NCBI RefSeq assembly: GCF_900094585.1
Contig: NZ_FMAG01000004.1
Span: forward strand, 124,001 to 188,000
Origin: Martinezella multihospitum
GTDB taxonomy: Bacteria > Pseudomonadota > Alphaproteobacteria > Rhizobiales > Rhizobiaceae
Direction of reading: 5' to 3'
DNA: 64,000 nt
Shown here piece by piece: positions 16,628 to 24,274 of the stretch. The notes under the pieces are model-generated. The model made no database searches. It was not told the origin of the DNA and saw nothing but the letters and a program-made list of their open reading frames with translations. Position numbers and translations under genes: made by a program. Numbering within the stretch: position 1 is the stretch's first letter; each line of letters opens with the position of its first letter.

Positions 16628-17548
16628 TCAAACGGCCCCCGTATTCTGTTCTTCATTGTCCCGCGAGGCGGGGTCAGCCGTGTGCGACCGGCGGTCGCTT
16701 TTTCCGAAATGACGCTCGAGGAAGTGCTGGCCGATCGATAGCACCGTCGTCAGGGCGAGATACCAGAGGGACGCGACGATCAGCAGCGGAATGGTCTGGA
16801 AGTTGGCCGTGTAGATGAGTTGTGCGGAATAAAGCAGTTCCTGTAGGGCGATGACGCTGACCAGCGAGGTTGTCTTCAACATCCCGATCAGCTGGTTGCC
16901 TGTCGGCGGGATGATCACCCGCATGGCCTGGGGGAGAATGATCCGGCTCATCACGCGGAAGCTTGACATGCCGAGTGCTTCGCCCGCTTCGCGCTGTCCG
17001 ACGGGCACCGAGTTCAGGCCGGAGCGGACGATTTCGGACATGTAGGCGCCCTCGTTCAGGCCAAGGCCAAGCAGGGCTGCGACGTAAACCGTGATATATG
17101 TATTGGCGTCGAAGGAGCCGAGGCTTGGTCCGAACGGAAAGCCGATCGTGATCCGCGGATAGAGCGCCGAAAGATTGAACCAGAAGATCAGTTGCACCAG
17201 CAGCGGTGTTCCACGGAAAATCCAGAGGTAGCCGGAGGCGATGCTGCCAAGAACCGGGTTCTGAGAAATGCGCATCAAGGCGATGATGGTACCGAGCACC
17301 ATGCCGATCGCCATTGCTGCGATGGTCAGCCAGATCGTGGCGAGAAGCCCAGACAAAATCGCGCTGTTGAACAGATATTGCGAAACGACGTCCCATTGAA
17401 ACCGTGAATTGGTCACCATCGAGACCACGAACCCGCCCAGGATCACGATCAGAAGCATGGCGGAGACCCAGCGTCCGTGATGTTTGAGCGGGACGACTGG
17501 CATCTGTTCATAGTCTCGGCTTGTCTGCCGGTCGATAAGCTGTGTCAA
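16628..17548 (-). CDS. Amino-acid ABC transporter permease
   Basis: Single HisMQ-type permease of about 306 residues, probably a homodimer. Long N-terminal cytoplasmic stretch, first helix at AMLLIVILGGFVVSMV, and family blocks IASGYLWIFRGTPLLVQLIFW near residue 105-125 and GLNSVPVGQREAGEALGMSS near 175-195. The open frame reaches a TTG at 17641, but there is no ribosome site there and a regulatory repeat at 17613-17629 would fall inside. The TTG at 17548, with AGGGGA seven bases upstream, gives the usual short N-terminus. It heads a minus-strand operon and diverges from the FAD oxidase gene. Confidence 0.85.
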   Translation of the reverse strand: MTQLIDRQTSRDYEQMPVVPLKHHGRWVSAMLLIVILGGFVVSMVTNSRFQWDVVSQYLFNSAILSGLLATIWLTIAAMAIGMVLGTIIALMRISQNPVLGSIASGYLWIFRGTPLLVQLIFWFNLSALYPRITIGFPFGPSLGSFDANTYITVYVAALLGLGLNEGAYMSEIVRSGLNSVPVGQREAGEALGMSSFRVMSRIILPQAMRVIIPPTGNQLIGMLKTTSLVSVIALQELLYSAQLIYTANFQTIPLLIVASLWYLALTTVLSIGQHFLERHFGKSDRRSHTADPASRDNEEQNTGAV

Positions 17549-17612
17549 TTTCGCGTTCCCCTGAACGTCTTGAAATTTAGCTATGGATGCCTCAAAGGCT
17601 TTCTGGTAATCG

Positions 17613-17629
17613 ATAACCGATAGCCGTTT
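17613..17629. promoter_or_regulatory. ATAACCG-repeat element in divergent promoter region
   Basis: ATAACCGATAGCCGTTT lies between the permease and the FAD oxidase genes. 15 of 17 bases match ATAACCGATAACCGATT, read on the minus strand at 27766-27750, directly in front of the GntR gene at 27739. The core is two copies of ATAACCG/ATAGCCG in tandem. It suggests a binding site shared by that GntR promoter and this catabolic promoter. Confidence 0.5.
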
Positions 17630-17695
17630 ACATAGTGGCAACTGAATGTCATCGAGTCAAGTTCAGTTGCGGGCTAAAATTCGAGGAACCAAAAA

Positions 17696-18916
17696 ATGAA
17701 GCAGAATTCCTGGACCAATTGGGGTGGCAATCAGCTGTTCGAAGCAGAGGCAATCGTCAGGCCGGAAACCGAGGATGAAGCGATTTCCGCTATTCAGGCC
17801 GCGGTGAAAGATGGCAAGCCTGTCCGGGTCGCAGCTGGAGGCCATTCCTTCACGCCGATCGTCGAGACCAGGGGTATCTTGCTCGACCTGGCGAAGCTGA
17901 CCGGGGTTATTTCGGTCGATGCGGCGGCGAAGACGGCCCAGGTCTGGGCCGGATCGAGAATTGCCGATCTTGGTGAGCCCTTGTGGAATTCGGGGCTTTC
18001 GATCGCAAATCAGGGCGACATCGACGTCCAGTCCGTCGCAGGTGCTGTCGCGACCGGTACCAAAGGCTCCGGCCTTGGTTTTGGCTCGATGTCGTCGCGT
18101 GTGAACGGCATGCGGATCGTCAGCGGCAGGGGAGAGGTTGTAGATATCGATGCTACGATGCCTGAGCATCTGCTTGCGGCCCAGGTTGCTGTCGGAATGC
18201 TCGGACCCGTGCTGCGGATTGGCCTGGATCTCGTTCCCAAATATCGGTTGAAGGAAGAGAATGTCATTCTGCCGATGGCCGAGGTTCTTCGGCAATGGGA
18301 TCATCTGCTCGCCGAGTACCGGCATTTTTCCTTCTGGTGGATGCCGACGGATCGATCGGCGCAGATGTACAAGCTAGGCGAGGTTCCTGCCGACCATTGC
18401 TTTGTAAAGTTGTTGCGAGAGGTCTCCACCGATCTGCCGGATGTTCCGGAGGGCGAGATCAACCGTAGGACCGACCGTGCCTATCGCATCTATCCCGACG
18501 GAACGACGGTCGCCGAATTCCACGAGCTCGAATATATGGTCGGCGCCGATCGGGCGCGAGAAGCCGTCGATATCATGCGCGGCCTCATGCTCAAGCGATT
18601 TCCGTACGAGATTTCGCCGCTGCAGGTCCGCTGGCAGAAGGCCGATCGGGGCTTTATCTCGCCGCAGAGCGGGCGGGACAGCACGTCGATATCGGTATCC
18701 GGCGAGATTGGGCGCAACTACGATCCGTTTCTGCGTGCCGTCGACGAGGCTCTGAGGCCGCTTGCTGCGCGGCCGCATTGGGGCAAGCTCCATTTCCTGG
18801 ATCGGGAGCGGATCAGGGCCCTCTATCCGAACTATGACCGCTTCCAGAGCGTCCGCCATGAGATGGACCCACAGAACCTCTTCCTGAACCGGCATCTTGC
18901 GGAGCTCTTCGCCTAA
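17696..18916 (+). CDS. FAD-linked oxidase (aldonolactone-oxidase-like, VAO fold)
   Basis: Flavoprotein oxidase/dehydrogenase of 406 residues with an N-terminal FAD-binding type 4 domain (VAO/PCMH fold). AAGGHSFTPIVETRG near residue 47-60, NQGDIDVQSVAGAVATGTKGSG near 105-126, and a C-terminal D-arabinono-1,4-lactone-oxidase-type domain with HWGKLHFLDRERIRALYP near residue 360. Such enzymes oxidise sugar lactones or alditols and pass electrons to oxygen or a dye-like acceptor. The ATG follows GAGGAACCAAAAA. It diverges from the ABC/aldehyde-dehydrogenase operon. In this cluster it could supply the missing dehydrogenase step, but the family points to polyols. Substrate uncertain. Confidence 0.82.
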   Translation: MKQNSWTNWGGNQLFEAEAIVRPETEDEAISAIQAAVKDGKPVRVAAGGHSFTPIVETRGILLDLAKLTGVISVDAAAKTAQVWAGSRIADLGEPLWNSGLSIANQGDIDVQSVAGAVATGTKGSGLGFGSMSSRVNGMRIVSGRGEVVDIDATMPEHLLAAQVAVGMLGPVLRIGLDLVPKYRLKEENVILPMAEVLRQWDHLLAEYRHFSFWWMPTDRSAQMYKLGEVPADHCFVKLLREVSTDLPDVPEGEINRRTDRAYRIYPDGTTVAEFHELEYMVGADRAREAVDIMRGLMLKRFPYEISPLQVRWQKADRGFISPQSGRDSTSISVSGEIGRNYDPFLRAVDEALRPLAARPHWGKLHFLDRERIRALYPNYDRFQSVRHEMDPQNLFLNRHLAELFA

Positions 18917-18962
18917 TCCAATGATGACGAGAGGCGGTCTTCAAAACAGCGAGCTCCTCGTG

Positions 18963-18996
18963 TTGACACATATCTGGTCGCATGTAATATATTACA
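18963..18996 (+). promoter_or_regulatory. Sigma70-like promoter with palindromic operator on the -10 box
   Basis: TTGACA at 18963-18968, 16 bases, then TAATAT at 18985-18990. The -10 box lies inside the perfect 14-bp palindrome TGTAATATATTACA (18983-18996), 30 bases before the enolase-superfamily gene. The same -35/-10 spacing with a matching palindrome recurs at 25800-25833. A repressor on the palindrome would block polymerase. The two nearby GntR proteins are candidates. Confidence 0.75.
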
Positions 18997-19025
18997 CGTT
19001 ACCAATCACTGAGGCAGGAAAGTCG

Positions 19026-20132
19026 ATGAAAATCGCCTCCATAGAAGTTTACGGCTATGAGCTGACCTACGCTCATGGCGAGTACGTCATGTCGAAGGGG
19101 AGGGCGGCGCAGAGCCAGGCATCCACACTCGTCCGCATTTTGACGGATGATGGTATCGAGGGATGGGGCGAAAGCAGCACGCTCGGCGGCACGTATCTGC
19201 CGGCCTTTGCCGAAGGCACACGCGAAGGAATTCGCGTCATGGCTCCCTCGCTGATCGGGCTGGACCCAACGAATCTCACGATCGTCCACGAAGCAATGGA
19301 CGCTGTCCTGCTTGGTCAGAATAGCTCCAAGAGCGCGATCGACATCGCCTGCTGGGATATTCTGGGCAAGGTCGCAAACTTGCCGATCTCCCGGCTCATC
19401 GGCGGTATTGCCCAGGCGAGCTTCCCACTTTATGAAGCGGTCCCGCTGGCATCGCCCGAGGAGATGGCTGAATTTGTCCGCGTTCGCGGCAAAGCCGGTA
19501 TCAATCGCTTCCAGGTCAAGGTCGGCAACGACCCATACGAGGATGCCGAGCGCACGCGCAGCGTCGTCAAGGCTTGCCCCGCTGACGCGGTCATCGTCGC
19601 CGATTCCAATGGCGGCTGGAATCTTCAGGCGGCAATCATCGCCGTCCGCGAGCTCGCCGGGCTGAACATCTATGTCGAACAGCCCTGCCGGGACACGATG
19701 GATTGCGCCATCGTTCAGAAGATGAGTTCGCTTCCCCTCGTGATGGACGAGTCGGTCGTCAACTCGGCAGAACTGTATCGCGCGAAATACGAGGCCGGGG
19801 CCGGATCGGTGAATATCAAGCTCGCCCGTGTTGGCGGCATCACGGGTGCTGTGCGCATGCGCAGCCAAGCCCAGGATCTCGGCATGACGATGTGTATTGA
19901 GGACGTCTGGGGCGGCGACGTCACGACAGCTGCGGTTTCTCACGTTGCAGCGAGCACACGCGCCGATGCGCTTCTCCACGCATCCTTCTTCAATGACTGG
20001 ACCAAGGAACATGTCGCCGGATATGCGCCACGCTCCGAACAGGGGCGCGGCAAGGCACCGGAAGCACCGGGCCTCGGCATCACCATCGACCACAAGGCCC
20101 TGGGCCGTGCTCTTTTCGAGGTAGCGAGATAA
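19026..20132 (+). CDS. Enolase-superfamily enzyme (cis-3-hydroxyproline dehydratase / proline-betaine epimerase-like)
   Basis: Mandelate racemase/muconate lactonizing-type enzyme of 368 residues. Acid/base Lys165 (FQVKVG) and Lys265 (VNIKLARVGGI). Metal ligands are probably Asp193 (VADSNGG), Glu218 (YVEQPC) and Asp241-Glu242 (VMDES). The paired lysines and the KLARVGG strand put it in the MLE subgroup, and the N-terminal half reads like characterised cis-3-hydroxy-L-proline dehydratases and hydroxyproline-betaine epimerases as I remember them. The start at 19026 has GGAAAG upstream. It heads the plus-strand operon behind a clear promoter and overlaps the epimerase gene by one base. A dehydratase would give delta1-pyrroline-2-carboxylate, the substrate of the reductase at 13185. 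Confidence 0.75.
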   Translation: MKIASIEVYGYELTYAHGEYVMSKGRAAQSQASTLVRILTDDGIEGWGESSTLGGTYLPAFAEGTREGIRVMAPSLIGLDPTNLTIVHEAMDAVLLGQNSSKSAIDIACWDILGKVANLPISRLIGGIAQASFPLYEAVPLASPEEMAEFVRVRGKAGINRFQVKVGNDPYEDAERTRSVVKACPADAVIVADSNGGWNLQAAIIAVRELAGLNIYVEQPCRDTMDCAIVQKMSSLPLVMDESVVNSAELYRAKYEAGAGSVNIKLARVGGITGAVRMRSQAQDLGMTMCIEDVWGGDVTTAAVSHVAASTRADALLHASFFNDWTKEHVAGYAPRSEQGRGKAPEAPGLGITIDHKALGRALFEVAR

Positions 20133-21193
20133 TGTCTGGCAGCCGTATCCTTCCGCAGGCAGCAATCAATTGGCTCAATCGTTCAAACCGACAGGAATTC
20201 CTGGCCGTCGATTCGCACACAGGCGGAAACCCGACCCGCATCGTATTGTCGGGGATCGACTTGCCAGCAGAGGTCGCGACGGTTGACGCCGTGCGCGCCT
20301 GGCTACGTGATAATGCCGATCATTGGCGTCGACGCTTGGTGCACGAGCCGCGCGGCGGGGGCCTGACCTGCGCAGTATTGCCAATCCCATCGAAGGAGGA
20401 TGGATGCGATATCGGCGCGGTCATCCTCGAACCCGGCTCCTATCCGCCCATGTGCGGGCATTGCATGATCGGCTTCGCATCGGTGATCGTGGAGCTGGAC
20501 ATGCTCCCGAACCTTTGGCGCGATGATCCAAACCAGACCGAGTTCAGCATTCGCACGCCTGCCGGTCCGGTTGGTGTGACAGCGCGCCGCGACGGAGGAA
20601 AATTCACCACGATCACGCTGACGAACGTCGAATCCTTTGTCGTCTCGCGAGGAGATTGCGATGTCGACGGTCAACGGATGCCTGTCGAACTGCTCTATGG
20701 CGGCGACTACTACATTTCGGTAGATGCCAGAAGGATTGGGTTGTCTTTGGACCGTGGCAACGCGACCGAGGTCGTTCGTCTTGCGCGCCGTCTAAGGGAT
20801 ACCTACACAGCCAATGGTGTCTACGATCCGGTCTCCGGTGATCTTCTCGACGTCTACCAAGTGCTCTTCTACGAATACGATCCTGCAGCACCTCACCATG
20901 CCAAGATCGTCGTCGTCGCGCCTCCCGGCGTGATCGATCGCTCGCCCTGCGGCACCGGGACGAGCGCGCTGTTCGCCAAGCTGGTGACCGAGGGCAGCAT
21001 CGAGCCAGACGATATGTTGACGACCCAAAGCATTATCGGCTCGACCTTTACCGTCACAGCCAAGCGCGTCCGAACGACGTCGGATCGCACGTTCGTGACG
21101 CCGGCCCTGACCGGCCGGGCCTACATCAATGGCTTTCTGATCATCGCCGCGGATGAGGACGACGTCCTCGCCGACGGCTTCGCCCCGCTCTAA
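20132..21193 (+). CDS. Proline racemase / 4-hydroxyproline 2-epimerase family
   Basis: Cofactor-free two-base racemase of 353 residues. Both catalytic cysteines are present: Cys108 in PPMCGHCMIG and Cys273 in DRSPCGTGTSA. This argues for epimerase/racemase rather than trans-3-hydroxyproline dehydratase, which has Thr at the second site. The N-terminal DSHTGGNPTRIV and HEPRGGG blocks are typical. Odd points are a third cysteine (Cys111) where the family normally has Gly (MCGHG), and about 20 extra N-terminal residues. The start codon overlaps the stop of the preceding gene by one base, so translation is coupled. Likely interconverts L- and D-forms of a proline derivative. Confidence 0.82.
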   Translation: MSGSRILPQAAINWLNRSNRQEFLAVDSHTGGNPTRIVLSGIDLPAEVATVDAVRAWLRDNADHWRRRLVHEPRGGGLTCAVLPIPSKEDGCDIGAVILEPGSYPPMCGHCMIGFASVIVELDMLPNLWRDDPNQTEFSIRTPAGPVGVTARRDGGKFTTITLTNVESFVVSRGDCDVDGQRMPVELLYGGDYYISVDARRIGLSLDRGNATEVVRLARRLRDTYTANGVYDPVSGDLLDVYQVLFYEYDPAAPHHAKIVVVAPPGVIDRSPCGTGTSALFAKLVTEGSIEPDDMLTTQSIIGSTFTVTAKRVRTTSDRTFVTPALTGRAYINGFLIIAADEDDVLADGFAPL

Positions 21194-21219
21194 CAATTCC
21201 TCTTATCCGGAGATATCAG

Positions 21220-22125
21220 ATGACCCTCAAGGGAGTACTTTCAGCTATCGTCACCCCGTTTACTGCCGACGGTGAGAAGATCGACGAAGCGGCGCTTCGC
21301 AAGTTGGTTGATCAGAACATTGCCGATGGCGTAGACGGCTTTGTCCCCGCCGGCGGCACTGGCGAATTCTCGGTCCTTTCGCACCAGGAACGGTTGCGTC
21401 TGATAGAAATCGTTGTCGAGCAGACGGCTGGCCGTGCTACCGTTCTTGCCCATACCGGCGCGACTTCATCTCGCGAAGCAATCGAGTTCTCCAAGCATGC
21501 CGAACGCGTCGGCGCGACCGCCATCATGCTGGCAACGCCCTATTACGAACCGATCGGCTTCGACGAGGCTTTTGCCTACTATGCTGCCGTGGCGGACGCC
21601 ACCAGCCTGCCGATCTGCGCCTATAACTTTCCGCCCGCGACGGGGTTGCATCTTGACGTCGACTTCCTCCTGAAGCTTGCCCGTGAAATTCCCTCGGTCA
21701 AGTTCGTCAAGGATTCTTCAGCGAACATCTCGCAGATGAACACTCTCATTTCCGAGCATTCGCACGAGATCACTTTCTTCAACGGAGAAGATGTTCTGAT
21801 GCTTCCGGCGCTCGCTCTGAAGGCGCCTGGCATGGTGATGGGGATCGCGAACTTCATGGCTCCGGTGTTGGCAAAGCTGCAGAAGGCGAGCGAAAGCGGC
21901 GACGATCAGACGCTCGTTTCGATCTGGCGTGAGATCAATCCGATTATCCGTCTGCTCGGCGACGGCCGCTACAACAGCGGCGTCAAGGCAGCCTGTGAAA
22001 TACTCGGTCTTAAAGTTGGTCCCGTCCGCGCGCCCATTCCGCAATATACTACTGCCCAGAAGGAAGCGCTGAAGGTCGTGCTGTCGTCGGTCAATCCCGC
22101 CTATCTGACGGGAGCATCCCGGTAG
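21220..22125 (+). CDS. DapA-family lyase/aldolase (5-keto-4-deoxyglucarate dehydratase/KDG-like)
   Basis: Class I Schiff-base lyase of the DHDPS/NAL family, 301 residues, TIM barrel. GTGEF near residue 46-50 (GGTGEFSVLS), Tyr135 in CAYNFPP, Schiff-base Lys164 in KFVKDSS. It is about 30 residues longer in the C-terminal helices than the core and of normal family length. The ribosome site is CGGAG. It stands between the epimerase and a second, quite different DapA-family gene. It may act as an imine deaminase or a keto-acid aldolase, and the family does not let me decide. True DapA for lysine synthesis is unlikely in this operon. Confidence 0.8.
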   Translation: MTLKGVLSAIVTPFTADGEKIDEAALRKLVDQNIADGVDGFVPAGGTGEFSVLSHQERLRLIEIVVEQTAGRATVLAHTGATSSREAIEFSKHAERVGATAIMLATPYYEPIGFDEAFAYYAAVADATSLPICAYNFPPATGLHLDVDFLLKLAREIPSVKFVKDSSANISQMNTLISEHSHEITFFNGEDVLMLPALALKAPGMVMGIANFMAPVLAKLQKASESGDDQTLVSIWREINPIIRLLGDGRYNSGVKAACEILGLKVGPVRAPIPQYTTAQKEALKVVLSSVNPAYLTGASR

Positions 22126-22192
22126 TCATCAGAAACAATCCTACTCGAAGGCCGTCTCTCAGACATTTTGACTAGGCCGAAAGGAGACTGAC

Positions 22193-23155
22193 GTGAAGTC
22201 CAGCATTTTCTCCGGGGTGATCCCGGCGCTCATGACCCCGTGCAAACCGGATCGCAGTCCTGACTTCGATGCGCTGGTGCGCAAGGGCAAGCAGCTGATC
22301 GCCGAGGGCATGTCGGCCGTCGTCTATTGCGGCTCGATGGGCGATTGGCCGCTGCTGACCGATGCGCAGCGCATGGAGGGCGTCGAGCGGCTGGCCAAGG
22401 CCGGCGTGCCCGTCATCGTCGGCACCGGCGCCGTCAATACAGCATCGGCCGTAGCCCATGCGGCACACGCGCAGAAGGTCGGTGCGAAGGGTCTGATGGT
22501 CATCCCGCGCGTGCTGTCGCGCGGCTCGGTGATCGCGGCCCAGAAGGCGCATTTCAAGGCGATCCTGTCGGCGGCACCCGATCTGCCGGCCGTCATCTAC
22601 AACAGCCCCTATTATGGCTTTGCCACCCGCGCCGACCTGTTCTTCGCACTGCGCGCCGAACATTCCAACCTTGTCGGCTTCAAGGAGTTCGGCGGTCCGG
22701 CCGACATGCGCTATGCCGCCGAAAACATCACCAGCCGCGACGATGACGTCACGCTGATGATCGGTGTCGATACGGCCGTGTTCCACGGCTTCGTCAATTG
22801 CGGCGCGACGGGCGCCATCACCGGCATCGGCAACGTCCTGCCCAAGGAAGTCATCCATCTCTGCAACCTCGCGCAGGCTGCGGCCAAGGGCGATGTCGAT
22901 GCACGCCAGCGCGCGCTTGAACTCGAGCAGGCGCTCGCCGTCCTGTCGTCCTTCGACGAAGGTCCGGATCTGGTTCTCTTCTTCAAGCACATGATGGTGC
23001 TGAAGGGAGACAAGGAATATGAGCTGCACTTCAACGAAAGCGACGTCCTGAACGACAGCCAGCGCGGCTATGTCGAGGCGCAGTTCAAGCTGTTCAACAG
23101 CTGGTATGCCGGGTGGAGCAAGCTTCCCGGCGCGGTGGAAAACTACAAGGCCTGA
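22193..23155 (+). CDS. hypD: Delta1-pyrroline-4-hydroxy-2-carboxylate deaminase-like (DapA family)
   Basis: DapA-family enzyme of 320 residues whose sequence I recognise as the HypD type of hydroxyproline catabolism. It converts the cyclic imine to alpha-ketoglutarate semialdehyde and ammonia. The characteristic N-terminus is SGVIPALMTPC, then VVYCGSMGDWPLLT near residue 43-56. Tyr136 in VIYNSPYYGFATRADLFF and Schiff-base Lys164 in GFKEFGG follow, with SSFDEGPDLVLFFKH near 265. The GTG start has AAAGGAG seven bases upstream. Last gene of the plus operon, followed by a strong terminator. Codon use is noticeably more GC-rich than in the adjoining genes, perhaps a separate origin. Confidence 0.75.
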   Translation: MKSSIFSGVIPALMTPCKPDRSPDFDALVRKGKQLIAEGMSAVVYCGSMGDWPLLTDAQRMEGVERLAKAGVPVIVGTGAVNTASAVAHAAHAQKVGAKGLMVIPRVLSRGSVIAAQKAHFKAILSAAPDLPAVIYNSPYYGFATRADLFFALRAEHSNLVGFKEFGGPADMRYAAENITSRDDDVTLMIGVDTAVFHGFVNCGATGAITGIGNVLPKEVIHLCNLAQAAAKGDVDARQRALELEQALAVLSSFDEGPDLVLFFKHMMVLKGDKEYELHFNESDVLNDSQRGYVEAQFKLFNSWYAGWSKLPGAVENYKA

Positions 23156-23185
23156 GGCGGCCGACAAAGATCACTGCTGAAATGA

Positions 23186-23208
23186 AAAGGGGCCTAATCG
23201 GCCCCTTT
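23186..23208. terminator. Bidirectional rho-independent terminator
   Basis: AAAGGGGCC (23186-23194) and GGCCCCTTT (23200-23208) form a perfect 9-bp stem with a 5-base loop. It lies between the convergent hypD-like gene and the Gfo/Idh/MocA gene and has A/T flanks on both sides, so it can serve both. Confidence 0.85.
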
Positions 23209-23242
23209 CTCGTAGTTCTGTAAAGCGTGCAGAAGAGCGTCT

Positions 23243-24271
23243 TCAGACAGCAACCCGCCTGCCTTCTGCTGCCGAACGATAGATTGCCTCGACGACTTTC
23301 ACCGACAGCATTGCCCTCGGTCCGTCGGCTGGCAATCTATCGCTTTGAAGCTCATTTACGATTGCCTGGAGTTGAGCGCGTTGGCCGAGTGTCGGGAACT
23401 CCCGGGGATTCTGGACGTCACCGAAGGAGAAGTTCCCCGGTGTCGGGTGTGTCTCTCCTTCATCGACGGTCTGACGGAACAGAATCTCGTCATGTTCACC
23501 GTTGATGATGAGCGTTCCCTTGGTGCCACTTATCGTCAGCAGATGTCGTTGGCCGGGAAAGGCTGCAGTTGACGATGAAAATGAACCGAGGATGCCGGAT
23601 TGGAATTTGAGAACCGCGACCGCTGCATCCTCCGTTTCGATATCGTGCAATGCGGTCGTTGTTTCGGCATAGACGGACACGATCGGTCCAAGCAAGAGTT
23701 GGGCAAGGTCAATTAGATGCGTCGATTGCGTAATGACACAGCCGCCGCCCTCGATCGCACGCGTGCCCCGCCAGGCGTCGCCTTCATAGTAGGATGGGCG
23801 GCGGAACTCGTTATCGATAATATTGACGAGGAATATCTGTCCCAGAGCCCCGCTTACGATGTCTGCCATTGCCCGGCGGGCGGCACGCGAGTGAGCTCGA
23901 TGATAGATGACCGATAGCCCGACGCGTGATGTCGTGCATGCATCGATGATCCGGTCTGCCCTTTCGCAACTGATTTCCAGCGGTTTCTCTACGACTACAT
24001 GTTTGCCCGCTCGTGCGGCTGCGATCGCATAGTCCAAGTGAAGTCCATTCGGCGTTGTCACGATGACCACGTCGAGGCATGCGTCCGCTAGGAAATCTTC
24101 GATGTCTGAAAAGCTTGCTGGGACCGAGAAGGCTGCGGCGAATGCCGCAGCCTTCTCCTGGTTTCGCGCAAAAACCGACACGAGCACTGCACCGGATATA
24201 TTGCGAAGTTCGCGGGCATGGGTCTCCGCCGCGACGCCCGCGCCGATGATGCCGAAGCGAAGAGTTGTCAC
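23243..24271 (-). CDS. Gfo/Idh/MocA-family oxidoreductase
   Basis: NAD(P)-dependent dehydrogenase of 342 residues with an N-terminal Rossmann domain (FGIIGAGVAAETHARELR), the family motif EKPLEIS near residue 95 and a C-terminal GFO-type alpha/beta domain (ITQSTHLIDLAQLLLG near 183-198, carrying the conserved His). These enzymes oxidise or reduce sugars, inositols or cyclic alcohols. The GTG start lies three bases after the FAD oxidoreductase stop and uses GAGG within that stop region, so the pair is translationally coupled. No signal peptide. The substrate is not evident. Confidence 0.88.
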   Translation of the reverse strand: MTTLRFGIIGAGVAAETHARELRNISGAVLVSVFARNQEKAAAFAAAFSVPASFSDIEDFLADACLDVVIVTTPNGLHLDYAIAAARAGKHVVVEKPLEISCERADRIIDACTTSRVGLSVIYHRAHSRAARRAMADIVSGALGQIFLVNIIDNEFRRPSYYEGDAWRGTRAIEGGGCVITQSTHLIDLAQLLLGPIVSVYAETTTALHDIETEDAAVAVLKFQSGILGSFSSSTAAFPGQRHLLTISGTKGTLIINGEHDEILFRQTVDEGETHPTPGNFSFGDVQNPREFPTLGQRAQLQAIVNELQSDRLPADGPRAMLSVKVVEAIYRSAAEGRRVAV

Positions 24272-24274
24272 ACC

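Noticed and set aside
18999..20165. 388-codon minus-strand frame
   Set aside because: Shadow of the enolase-superfamily gene, typical of high-GC codon structure. No domain and no ribosome site.
22172..23167. 331-codon minus-strand frame
   Set aside because: Shadow of the HypD-like gene, which has clear catalytic residues on the plus strand.
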